Shown in pieces: positions 40,713 through 49,900 of a stretch of DNA of 58,155 nt (position 1 is its first letter; each line of letters opens with the position of its first letter). The stretch is from Geminisphaera colitermitum TAV2. GTDB lineage: Bacteria > Verrucomicrobiota > Verrucomicrobiia > Opitutales > Opitutaceae. Both the position numbers and the translations under genes were made by a program. A model generated the notes under the pieces. That model did not search any database, was not told the origin of the DNA, and saw only the letters and a program-made list of their open reading frames with translations. The stretch is from contig NZ_ABEA03000095.1 of NCBI RefSeq assembly GCF_000171235.2, positions 1-58,155 on the forward strand, read 5' to 3'.

Positions 40713-42212
40713 TCAACTGATCCACGCATGCGCCGCGCTTGAGGCTTCGTCCCGATCTCCTGTGGAGGGCGGTTCCTCAAAGGGCAGTTGTCCCACCTCC
40801 TCGATCGCAGCGAAGTCAGGTTCGCCGAGGGTGCGGCCAATCTCGGCTCCCTGCTCCATGAGGCGAGTCTGGAGCGCGGCGATGTTGAGCTCGCGCACGT
40901 CGGATTTTGTTTGAGTCACAGCCAGCGCGGCGGCTGTGCCGACGGCCTGGCCTTGCGCCATGCAGATGGGGATGACGCGAGTGGAGGCCACGGCTTCGTG
41001 CGTGGCGGAGAGGCATTTGCCAGCCATGAGAAGACCGGTCACGTCACGCGCGATCAAGCTGCGCAGCGGGATCGTGTAGGCGCGTACGTTGCGTGAATCA
41101 ACCCAGGTTCCAGAAGGGCGGTGGATGTCGATGTGATACGCGCCCATCGCCACGGCGTCGTCAAACACGCGGCCTGCAACGAGGTCGTCGCCAGTCAGCA
41201 TATAGTCGCCAACAATGCGGCGGCTTTCGCGGATGCCAAGCATGGGGGCGATTTCCAACAGGTAGGAATGTTCGAAGCCGGGGACGTATTTTTTGAAAAA
41301 CCCGGCGAGCTGGGGGATTTGTTGATAGATGCGTGTGTAAGCTTGGGTGACGTTATGCGCGTCAGTCGGATCGAGGCCGAGCACGCGCGTCATGATGACG
41401 ACAAACTGGTCGGGTTGGTGAACTTTCATGCCAACGACGCGGGTTTGCGGCAGATCGATGTCGCCGGCGGCGCGGGCTTTTTCCATCAGTGGAGCGTAGC
41501 CACCGCAAATGATTGTACTCATTTTATCGATACGGCGCATCATTTTCTCACGGATATCTGGAAAGGGGGCCAGCCATTCGCGGTAATTGAGTTCGGGTCG
41601 CTTGCAACCGGCGATGAATCCGGCGCGGTTTACTCCGCCGAGTTTGAAGACGAGGGTGGGGGCCTGGACGAGTCCGTCGCCGGTGCGGCCTTTTTCCCAA
41701 GCCACGCCGCCGCGCGCGGCCACGTCGCCGTCGCCGCTGCAATCAATGGTGACATCGGCGCGGATGTGCTGGCGTCCGGATTTGTTTTCCACAACCACGC
41801 CGGTAATGCGGTCGCCGTTTCGCAGGGTGTCCACGACTTGCGTGTGCAGGAGGAGGTCAACGCCCGCCTCCTGACAGAGTTGCATGGCGAGGATTTTCCA
41901 GAGGTGGGACTGGATCGAAACGGCGGAGGCACATTTCGGGTCGAGGGCAAATTCTGAGGCGCCTCCCATCGCTTGGAGACGTCGCACGATTTCGAGGGGC
42001 AGTCCTTTGACGACCAAACGGTAATCGCGGTCATGAAAGCCGAGCCAGGACAATACCGCCGAGAGTCCGCCGAGGAATCCGTTGTATTCGACGAGCAGGG
42101 TTTTGGCACCGTTGCGCGCGGCGGAGAGCGCGGCGCAGATGCCAGCCGCGCCGGAACCAATGACGACAACTTGTGTGTTGATTGTGGTGACTGTTGTAGT
42201 GGCGGAGCTCAT
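40713..42212 (-). CDS. FAD-dependent oxidoreductase (FAD_oxidored type)
   Basis: A 499-residue protein from the ATG at 42212 (MSSATTTVTTINTQVVVIGS). The dinucleotide fold is GSGAAGICAALSAARNGAKT then LVEYNGFLGG, with DCSGDGDVAARGGVAWEKG in the middle and LMAGKCLSATHEAVASTRVI near the end, typical of the FAD_oxidored (PF12831) family common in Planctomycetes and Verrucomicrobia. The substrate is unknown. Its ATG overlaps the YhcH stop (ATGA), so translation is coupled and it probably acts on the same sugar. Confidence 0.9.
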   Translation of the reverse strand: MSSATTTVTTINTQVVVIGSGAAGICAALSAARNGAKTLLVEYNGFLGGLSAVLSWLGFHDRDYRLVVKGLPLEIVRRLQAMGGASEFALDPKCASAVSIQSHLWKILAMQLCQEAGVDLLLHTQVVDTLRNGDRITGVVVENKSGRQHIRADVTIDCSGDGDVAARGGVAWEKGRTGDGLVQAPTLVFKLGGVNRAGFIAGCKRPELNYREWLAPFPDIREKMMRRIDKMSTIICGGYAPLMEKARAAGDIDLPQTRVVGMKVHQPDQFVVIMTRVLGLDPTDAHNVTQAYTRIYQQIPQLAGFFKKYVPGFEHSYLLEIAPMLGIRESRRIVGDYMLTGDDLVAGRVFDDAVAMGAYHIDIHRPSGTWVDSRNVRAYTIPLRSLIARDVTGLLMAGKCLSATHEAVASTRVIPICMAQGQAVGTAAALAVTQTKSDVRELNIAALQTRLMEQGAEIGRTLGEPDFAAIEEVGQLPFEEPPSTGDRDEASSAAHAWIS

Positions 42213-42679
42213 ACGACGATTTTGATAACGATTTTGCGAACGTTGGCGGAGTGGCCGGGGCGGAGGGTGCAGCCGGGTTTGTGCGCGTCTTCGGGGAAAT
42301 AGATGGCGAAGTCGCCGGGGCAAAATTCGCTGAGGGCGGGTGTTTCGTGCATGCAGTCAGTGTAGAGGAGGAGGTCGCGTTGCGCGTCGTAAGTCTGTTG
42401 TGTTGTCAGGCGGGCGGCGGGCACGCAGGGGATGGCTTCCTCGCCGGCGACGAGATACTGGATGTCGATGTAACGGCGGTGCGTTTCAAAAAATTTATCG
42501 GGGGCTTCGGCGGGGCGGGTTTCGTAGCTCTGCACGAGTGCGTAAATGCGGTCGCCGTCGATGTCGTGGCGTCCGTCGGGCGTGGCGTGATCAAAACGAC
42601 GCAGGTAGTCGAAGGACGCGTCAAATCCAGGATGGAGACCGGCATAGCGCCGGGCGTTGGCAAGGGTGTCGAATATCAT
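42209..42679 (-). CDS. YhcH/NanQ family protein (sialic acid anomerase-like)
   Basis: A 156-residue protein from the ATG at 42679 (MIFDTLANARRYAGLHPGFD). The family motifs are DGDRIYALVQSYETRPA, FETHRRYIDIQYLVAGEEAI and CPGDFAIYFPEDAHKPGCTL with metal-binding His and Glu. E. coli YhcH (NanQ) is an N-acetylneuraminate anomerase; relatives act in other sugar pathways. It heads the unit YhcH, FAD oxidoreductase and isomerase. Confidence 0.9.
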   Translation of the reverse strand: MIFDTLANARRYAGLHPGFDASFDYLRRFDHATPDGRHDIDGDRIYALVQSYETRPAEAPDKFFETHRRYIDIQYLVAGEEAIPCVPAARLTTQQTYDAQRDLLLYTDCMHETPALSEFCPGDFAIYFPEDAHKPGCTLRPGHSANVRKIVIKIVV

Positions 42680-42950
42680 GGCGAAGAAAATCACCCACTA
42701 GTCTGTCGAGTCCGCCCGCCACCGGAAAATCAGACTGTTGATACATTGGTTTCAAAAACGTAACACCGCGCCGGCGATGCGTTGAACGAACGCTTGATCG
42801 TAGCGTGCGGGTTTTTCGACGGGGAGGCGGTTGGATTGATCGCAGGTGAGGCAGACGCGGCAGTTGTCGACTTGAATGGCGCGGTCGCCTTCGCCCGTGC
42901 TGCCGGGAAGCAGTGGGCCGCTCGTCAGCGGGAAATGGCGCAGAGGGTAT

Positions 42951-42980
42951 GGATGTGTGTGTGGGGGGGGGGGGGGGGGG
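42951..42980. repeat. TGTGTGTG-G18 tract
   Basis: GGATGTGTGTGTG (42951 onward) leads into 18 G (42963-42980), the complement of the C(n)-(CA)n composite seen near other genes. Confidence 0.9.
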
Positions 42981-43038
42981 AGCTGCCGGGTAGTGCGTGT
43001 GTAGAGCGTTTTCAGTTGAATTGTGTCCGTTGTCTTGC

Positions 43039-43142
43039 GGTAGGGAGGCCTCTCCGAGGCCTCCGTTGTGCGTGGTGAGAGGATGCGAAACTCATAGGTG
43101 GATGGAGCGTGATTTCGGAGGCCTCGGAGATGCCTCCCTACC
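43039..43142. repeat. 104-bp palindromic mobile-type element, copy 2
   Basis: Reverse-complement copy of 21884-21987 with only a handful of differences, such as a GCATCTCC instead of GCCTCTCC in one terminal repeat. It stands between the YhcH unit and the NanA-type gene, splitting the module C genes. Confidence 0.9.
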
Positions 43143-43232
43143 AGGTATCAAATGGCTACAGTTTAAATGAAACTGCTCTAGATACGTCCGGCATGGGGTT
43201 CGCGTAGTGGTCGCGGCTTTAGAGTCCGGTGG

Positions 43233-44159
43233 TCATGGTTGCTCCGGCGTGGCGGGGATTTCGCGCCATTCGGGCCAGACGGCGTCGAGCTCGGCATGCA
43301 GTCGTGGAATATCGGATACGGAAACAGTGGGAAGGGGCAGGCGCATGGGGCCGAGATCAAGGCCAAGGGCGAGCGTGGCCGCCTTGAGCGCGGAGAGACC
43401 ACCATAGCGCCCGAAAATTACGATGGCGTCGATAAGCGTGTCTTGTGCGCCGCGGGCGCGGTCGAGTTGGCCGTCGTCCCAGCTTTCGAGAATGCGGTGG
43501 AGAAGCGGGCAGAGGATGTTGTAGGAGCCGCCAATGAAGCCACGCGCACCCATGGCAAGCGCACCGAGTGACATTTCATCCTTGCCGTAGAGGACGGCGT
43601 AACGGCCTCCGTCGAAGCGGAGGGCGCGGCTGTAATCCATAAGATCGGCATCGGTGTATTTGATGCCACCGAGCGTCGGGATTTGTTTCTGCGCGGCGGC
43701 GAGAAAATCGACGGCCTTGATTTTCAAGCCGGGCGAGGCGGAGTTGTGATAATAATAAAATGGCAGCGAGGGGGCGGCGGCGGCGATGGCGGCGAAGTGA
43801 GCGACGAGCGCGTTCATGTCGCGCGCGGCGTAGGGTGAGGGTGTGACGGACGACACGCCACTTGCGCCGATTGATTGCGCATGGCGTGCGAGGTCGATGG
43901 CGTCCATCGGACTGCCGGAACCGACATGGACGATCATGGGAACGTCAGCCGGGAGGATGTCGCGCCAAGCCTCGGCGATTTGTTTGCGTTCGGCGACGGT
44001 GAGGAGCTGGCCTTCCCCCGTGCCGCCGCAGAGATAAAATCCTTGGGCGCCGCGGCGGCGAAGAATGTCAGCCTGGCGGCTGATGAGCGCAGTGTTGAGC
44101 GTGCCATCAGCATGCAGCGGCGTGAGCGGAGCGACCATTCGGATGTCGAGTGAGTTCAT
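43233..44159 (-). CDS. NanA/DapA family aldolase (nonulosonate lyase-like)
   Basis: A 308-residue protein of the NAL/DHDPS family from the ATG at 44159 (MNSLDIRMVAPLTPLHADGT); MPFP 12 bases upstream is an alternative. GGTGEG (45-50), FYYYHNSASPG with the catalytic Tyr137, and GGIKYTDADLMDY with Schiff-base Lys167 fit N-acetylneuraminate lyase better than DapA. It would split a nonulosonic acid into pyruvate plus a hexose or hexosamine. Its ATG overlaps the stop of the upstream propeller gene (ATGA). Confidence 0.9.
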   Translation of the reverse strand: MNSLDIRMVAPLTPLHADGTLNTALISRQADILRRRGAQGFYLCGGTGEGQLLTVAERKQIAEAWRDILPADVPMIVHVGSGSPMDAIDLARHAQSIGASGVSSVTPSPYAARDMNALVAHFAAIAAAAPSLPFYYYHNSASPGLKIKAVDFLAAAQKQIPTLGGIKYTDADLMDYSRALRFDGGRYAVLYGKDEMSLGALAMGARGFIGGSYNILCPLLHRILESWDDGQLDRARGAQDTLIDAIVIFGRYGGLSALKAATLALGLDLGPMRLPLPTVSVSDIPRLHAELDAVWPEWREIPATPEQP

Positions 44160-45287
44160 TGGAAAAGGCATGTGCTGATGGTTGAGTCGGAGGGAATTTC
44201 GGCGATGCGGGCGCACATGAGGTGCGAGGCTTCGGGGCCACCAAAGCTGCGTGTATGATTGTGGAGAAAATTGTATCCGCTATAGAACAGCCACCAGGCT
44301 CCGTCGTGACGCACGAGGCTCCGGCCCGGCATGATGATGCAGCAGTCGGGCTCGCCTTCTTTTCCGCGCGGCAACCATGGGGGTAGTGCGGAAAGGACGA
44401 CGCCAGTGGATGCCATCATCGGAAAAACAGAGCTCCACGTCGATGGTCTGCGCGGCGCAGCGGTAGTGGCCGAGCAAGCCCACCCTGCCGCGGTCCGTGT
44501 GCGTGACCGTGAGATAATAGAACTGGAGATCAGCCGGGTCGGAGGCGTCTGGCCGGACCTCGCCGACCGGGCCGTTCCATGTCAGGCCGTCGGCGCTGAC
44601 AAAACGCCGGATGAAGCGTCGGTAGCCGACAGCGTTGTCATAGGCGACATAGCCGGGGTTGTTTTTGCCGCCGGGCATGGGTTCGACGACAGCGGAATAG
44701 GCCTCAAAGGTGCCGTCAGGGAGTTGGTAAATCGTGGTGGCGTCGTTGGTGATTTCGTGAGGAAGCGCGGTGGGTTCGCCGACGGGTCGAGTGGCATGGA
44801 GATTGCCGACAACGGTGAGGCCGTGAGGCACATCGTTGGGGGCAACAGCGCGATCGTGCGGATGGTAGAAGCAGGCGCGGTGCGGATTGACCACCGTGTA
44901 GCTACAACCGTCCATACTGTCGGCAACAAGGTAGCGAATGACGCCAGGGGATGTCGTCCAGAAATAGATGCGGTGTGTGCCATCCTTGAGTTTTAGATGG
45001 CAAGGATGACGGGGATTCCAGCCATCGGGGAGATTTTTGATGAAAAGAGGAGGCGGTGGAGCAGTGATTGGCAATTGGGAAGGAATGCAGGTATCTAAAA
45101 AATGGACACTTCGTGATCCATTTTCCGATGTATCGAACCAGATGCGCCAATGTGCAGTATTCCGGCCGCAGGCAGCATCAGTTAGTGGTTCGGCGTCGGC
45201 GCTGAAATTGATAATCCTCCCCGGCATGGTTTTTGGGGAAACAATGGGGCCAAGTTTTTCCCAAGCATGTGAGTTTAGTATGGTCAT
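44156..45287 (-). pseudogene. five-bladed propeller glycosidase-like protein, frameshifted
   Basis: The frame from 45287 (MTILNSHAWEKLGPIVSPKT) has propeller features such as DGWNPRHPCHLKLKDGTHRI and YFWTTSPGVIRYLVADSMDG, continuing to SDDGIHWRRPFRTTP. At a run of five C (sense; 44379-44383) the similarity shifts to another frame, reading WLPRGKEGEPDCCIIMPGRS then LVRHDGAWWLFYSGYNF to a stop at 44156 that overlaps the NanA-type start. One extra C explains it. The original protein would be about 377 residues, GH32/43/130-like. It could be a true pseudogene, a phase-off state or a sequencing error. Confidence 0.75.
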
Positions 45288-45345
45288 CGGGATGAATTAA
45301 TTATGACAAATGTCGATAAAATCAGACGATGTATCGATGATGGGA

Positions 45346-46236
45346 CTACTCATGTTGTTTGAGATATCGATCAAACCAGTCCCCGATGGCTTTTGCGGTT
45401 TGATCCAGCCAAGGCTGGCTCATCCAGAATGGATGTGGAGCATCCTTCAATGTAACCAACTCGGTTGGGACTCCTGCGTCGCGCAGCTTTTGCTGCATTT
45501 CGGGACGCCCAACTTTGTAGCTGTCTTTCTCTCCTTCAATGAACAGCGTGGGTGGACTCATTTTGGAGACATACCTAATCGGCGATGCCTCAGAATACAG
45601 TTTCTGATTCTCCCTAAAAGATCCTAAAAAAAGCACATGGCCTAGGCTGTTTTTTTCCCTGTTCAGGGCTACCAAATCCATGTGTGTCGCCATCACAACG
45701 CAGGCTTTGATAGTCGGGAGTGTTTCCACTTGTGAGGATGTCATGCCGAGGAGGGCGCTGAGGTGTCCGCCAGCGGAACCGCCAGCGCATCCAAAACGGA
45801 GCGAATCGATTTTGTAGTCTGCCGCGCGGGCTTTCATAAATCGAAGCGCCGTTTTGCAATCGTCGAATGCGGCCGGATATTTGGCATCGGTCGAAAGGCG
45901 ATATGCAACCTGCGCGACAACATATCCTCGTTGAGCCAGACGCTCGGCCAATGGTTTGTCATATTGAACCTGCCTTTTCCTCCAATCGCCGCCGTGGATT
46001 AAAAGAACCGCAGGGTAAATGCCCTCCGCTTTGGGGACATAAATGTCCAGAAGCACGGAGAAGTCTTCCGAACGAGAGCACTCCACCCCTTTATGAAGCG
46101 TGACGGATTCGGGAAAATGTGATTTGGCCATTTTGAATTTGGGAGGAGCGAGTTGTTCAGCCAGGCTTGTGTATGGAAATAGGTAAATTAATATAAAACT
46201 TACTGCAGAATAGGAAGTTGTGAATTTTGAATTCAT
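45346..46236 (-). CDS. exported alpha/beta-hydrolase esterase
   Basis: A 296-residue protein from the ATG at 46236 (MNSKFTTSYSAVSFILIYLF), giving a signal peptide. The oxyanion motif is LLIHGGDW, the nucleophile Ser is in FGCAGGSAGGHLSALLG, the acid Asp in IEGEKDSYKV and the His in DAPHPFW. It resembles carbohydrate acetyl-xylan or BD-FAE-like esterases. The region has lower GC than its neighbours, as does the pseudopilin upstream. It probably removes acyl groups from a glycan before the other enzymes act. Confidence 0.88.
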   Translation of the reverse strand: MNSKFTTSYSAVSFILIYLFPYTSLAEQLAPPKFKMAKSHFPESVTLHKGVECSRSEDFSVLLDIYVPKAEGIYPAVLLIHGGDWRKRQVQYDKPLAERLAQRGYVVAQVAYRLSTDAKYPAAFDDCKTALRFMKARAADYKIDSLRFGCAGGSAGGHLSALLGMTSSQVETLPTIKACVVMATHMDLVALNREKNSLGHVLFLGSFRENQKLYSEASPIRYVSKMSPPTLFIEGEKDSYKVGRPEMQQKLRDAGVPTELVTLKDAPHPFWMSQPWLDQTAKAIGDWFDRYLKQHE

Positions 46237-46292
46237 AATATATTTCCATATCACGAGTTGATTGAGCCGTCGTGCGAATGGATCATTTAGCG

Positions 46293-46949
46293 CTATTGCC
46301 CCCGAAAGTGTATGAGGTCCCATGCTCCGCCGGAGTTTTGTTTCGCAGCGTTATAAACAATGGTTTCCACATGAGCGTCGAAGAATGCATAATTACCAGC
46401 TGTCTTTCCTTTATGCAGCCGGGTGACGTTGCTGGCGTAATAGGCTTCAGCGCAACCGGTTTTCCCGATTACGCCTCCATCAAAGGCACGATTCACGAGC
46501 AAAATCATTCTGGTCGGATTGGGTGGATTGAAAAATTGCACTTTATTATTGTTGGTTGCCGGATAAGGGGTCGCTGCGCGGGCATTAATGGCGTAACTGC
46601 GTTTTGAGCCCTCATACAATCGCACTATATCATCATTGGGGCTCCAGAAAACAGCATCAGGCAGGGCGGTTCCATAGGATGACTTCAAGGTTTCGATCCA
46701 ACCATCATAATTGCTTGCGTTGGGTTTGGGGAATTTGTTGCGATTTTCATCTCGATACATCAACATATAAAGAGCTATTTGGCGGATATTGCTCCGACAC
46801 CGGGCGGTTTTTGCGCTCTCTCTCACCTTGATCGTCACCGGTATGATAATGGCGGCGAGGATTCCAATAATAACAATGACCGTGAGCAATTCGATTAGCG
46901 TGAATCCGGCGATGCGTCGAGGCATGTATCTGTGTATATTGGCATTCAT
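46293..46949 (-). CDS. pseudopilin, module C
   Basis: A 218-residue protein (MNANIHRYMPRRIAGFTLIE) with the prepilin site GFTLIELLTVIVIIGILAAI after a 14-residue leader, SNIRQIALYMLMYRDENRNK, and the C-terminal FFDAHVETIVYN variant of the FDGH motif. It is AT-richer than the surroundings, together with the esterase gene, which hints at separate ancestry. It sits 43 bases after the large secreted protein gene and 56 bases before the esterase gene. Confidence 0.92.
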   Translation of the reverse strand: MNANIHRYMPRRIAGFTLIELLTVIVIIGILAAIIIPVTIKVRESAKTARCRSNIRQIALYMLMYRDENRNKFPKPNASNYDGWIETLKSSYGTALPDAVFWSPNDDIVRLYEGSKRSYAINARAATPYPATNNNKVQFFNPPNPTRMILLVNRAFDGGVIGKTGCAEAYYASNVTRLHKGKTAGNYAFFDAHVETIVYNAAKQNSGGAWDLIHFRGQ

Positions 46950-46992
46950 GGTGTATGTTCGTGGGGGGGAGGCGATGCGGACGGGGATATGG

Positions 46993-49900
46993 CTACGGGA
47001 AGATGATTTCGATGCGGCTCTCGCCTGGCGGCAGCGATAATTGCAGGCGGATTTCTTCTCCGGATGAAGCGGTGGTGATTGTCGTGGCCGTTACGGGTTT
47101 GGCGTTGAGCCGGATGATTTCTGGCAGAGTGGTAACGGCGAACGTTAGGAGCGCGGGGACAGAACTGGAAAACTCCAAGTCGGCCTGTTTGGCGACCTTG
47201 TCGAACTCGGCCTTTTTCACCGCGGCTCGTCCCCAGGAAATGAGCGAGACGGGGAAGTCGCGTCCGGCGATCAGGGCATAAAGGGCGGCGTTTTCCTGAG
47301 CGACAGCAGCACGCGGTTCGAGTCCCCATTCGGACTGTTTGGCGAGTTCGTCTGTCAGTTCGGAGATGGGAGCGCCGAGCAGTCCGCGCATGTAGAGGTG
47401 GGCGGTGATGTTGGCGGGGTGATTATTGCGGTTTCCGGGATGGTTTTTGCGCCAGTCCACCATTTTTTTCCCAACAAAATCCTGTTCAAACCATTGCCAG
47501 AAATCGCGGCCGAGTCCGCGAAGGTGCAGGTCATAGAGTTCCGGATACTGACCGACCCAGGAGAGGGTCAGCGCGATTTCGCTGGCGGCGTGATCGGGAC
47601 CACCATGGCGGGCATGGAAGGTGTCGAAGCCGGAGAATTCGCTGAAGCCCACGCCAACGGTGTCCCATTGGTCGCGAGGGCGCAGCGGTTGCGTCCATGC
47701 AGGGCCGATCCAGCGCATGGTGGTGGAGAGGCCAAGGCGGGCCGTCAAGAGGCGTCCGAGCGCGGCTTCGTCGGTGTATCCGAGTTCCTGTGACATGGCA
47801 GCGAAGGCCACCGCGCCTTCGTAGCCAATGCCGTCCATGTCGATGGCGGAGGAGCCGCTGTGCTCGCGCGCTCCGGTCTGCATGTTGTTCCAGTCGTGCT
47901 GGACGAGGTAATATTCAAATGCTCCGCGAAGGGCGGGCCATTTTTGAGCGACAAAATCCCAATCTCCGCTGCATCGGGCGTAGGCCCACATGCCGTAGAG
48001 GACGGCGCCGAGACCTGAGTTGAGGTCGCCGAGGGTGTTTGTGTGGGATTCGATCCAGGCAAAGGAGACAGGGTAGGCGGCCTGGCTGAATGGCTCTTTG
48101 CGAAGGAACCACGCTGTGGGTTGGAGGCTTTGCTCCAGCCGTTCGCGGTAGCCTTCGAGAAAGGTTTTTTGCTGCGTAGCATCAAGGAGGGGAAATGCGA
48201 GGCTGCCGGGTGCTTGCATCCACCAACCGGCAAGCGCGTCGATGCGTACGGAAGTTCGCGGTCTGGAACTGGCCGGGATTTCCGCCGCGACATGGTCGGC
48301 AAGTTTGTCGGGACCTGCGGGACGCAAATAAAACCGGGTGCCTTTTTCCGGGACGGGCAGCCGCCATGTGATGATGTTGCCGTCAACCGCGGTGTAGGGG
48401 CCGGTCTTGGTTGGCCAGTCAAAGGAGGGCAGAAGTTTTTGGGGGAGTGTCACGGGATAACCGTTGTCGGCGGCAAAGCGAACAAGCGGGGGAATGGGGG
48501 CGACGCGCCGGGCGGGTTCGTCCCAATCGTTGCGCCATTCGAGGTGCTGGATGGTTTCCCGGATTTCGATGGTTCCGGGCGCGTCGGATGGCGTGCGAAA
48601 TTCTTGCGTGGCGGAAAGCGGATAGGCGCGGAGGATGGCGGCGATCTGGCGGGCGCGCTGTGCAAGCGTCACGTCGGTTCCGGTGTGATCGAGTTTTTCG
48701 GTTCCACGCAGGTAGTAGCCTGAGGGGAAGGCGACGCCGATTCGTCCGAGCGGGCCGTTTTCCGTGCGCAGTTCGATGGTGGTGTTCTGAATGCGGATCA
48801 AGGCCGTTTTTTTCTGCAAGGCGAGCATCAGGGGTATGCCGTCAAGATCGGGCCACACGACGATAATCCAGCCTTCGGAAAGGTCGTCGCCGTTCAGGGG
48901 GGATCCAGTATCCAACCATCTGATACCTGTCCGGGTGGGGGCCAGAATGCGAGGGGGGGATGAAGGGGATGAGGTGGAGACGTTTTTTTGTCTGGTTTTG
49001 CCGATGGCGGTGGATTCGATGACGAGGCTGCGATCTTGCGAATCGAGCAGGAAACCGGGGGCCAGAATGCTGGCGGTGACGGCCTGCGGGAAACGTGTTT
49101 CTTTGAGAAGTTCGGGAGCCTTGGCCGCGAGTTCGTTGCGCATTTCCGCGGAAAAATCGTAGCGGGCTTCGTGCCGGACGGAGACCCAGTCGGCAGAGGT
49201 GCGGGTCCAGCTTTGGACTTTGGCGTCGCCGAAATGGAAACGCCAGTCGCCGGTCTGTTTGTTGCCTTGGCCGTCAATCGCAGTGGCGGCGAAACGATCA
49301 GGCGCGAGGCTGCCGACAAGGAGGCCGTTGTTTTGCAACCAGCCGAAGCGGCCAAATCCATCGGAGGGGATGCCGGGTCTCCAGCCTTCAGCGTCAGCCG
49401 AGAAGTCGCGTTTGGCGATTTGTTCCCACGAGGGGGGGGGGGAGGGAGGCGTCAACGCTGCGCGGGTGGTGTCGTTCGGCGTGTTTTTGAGAAATGACCA
49501 TGAGAGGAGGGCGGTGCTGGCATCGTTTTTTTCAGGGTCGGCGTTGCCGATCAGGAGCGCGTGGAAGTGTTGCGGGGAGATGGGGGCGATGACGGGTAAT
49601 TCGTCCGGTGAAAATTCGTTCCAGCGCACACGGATGCGGTTTTCGCCAGGGGCGAGCGCGGGTAGTGGTGCGCGCATGGAGGTTATGCGGCGGAATTGAT
49701 AAATGGATGCAGTCAGGGCAGTGCCGGAACGTGGCGCAGGGGAGTTTTGTTGGATGACGAGTTCAACGCCGGTGCTGTCAGTGGGGACGCCGCCGACGGA
49801 TTTGAGGTCGATGTGGATGGGGGCGAGTTGGTAGGCGCAGAGTTTCAGGGTGCCGTGGGTGTTGCCCGTGCTTTCAACGCTTTTAACGGTTACTCGCAAC

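Larger units (their letters stand above)
42680..43232. other. 553-bp gap with G18 tract and REPIN-like element
   Basis: No gene was recognised. It holds a possible promoter for the YhcH unit near 42740-42760 (TTTGAAACCAATGTATCAAC on the minus strand), a TGTGTGTG-G18 tract (42951-42980), and the 104-bp repeat copy 2 (43039-43142). Confidence 0.7.

Noticed and set aside
21884-43142. Composite transposon bounded by the two 104-bp copies
   Set aside because: The elements have no transposase, and the 21 kb between them contains ordinary, mixed-function genes on both strands.
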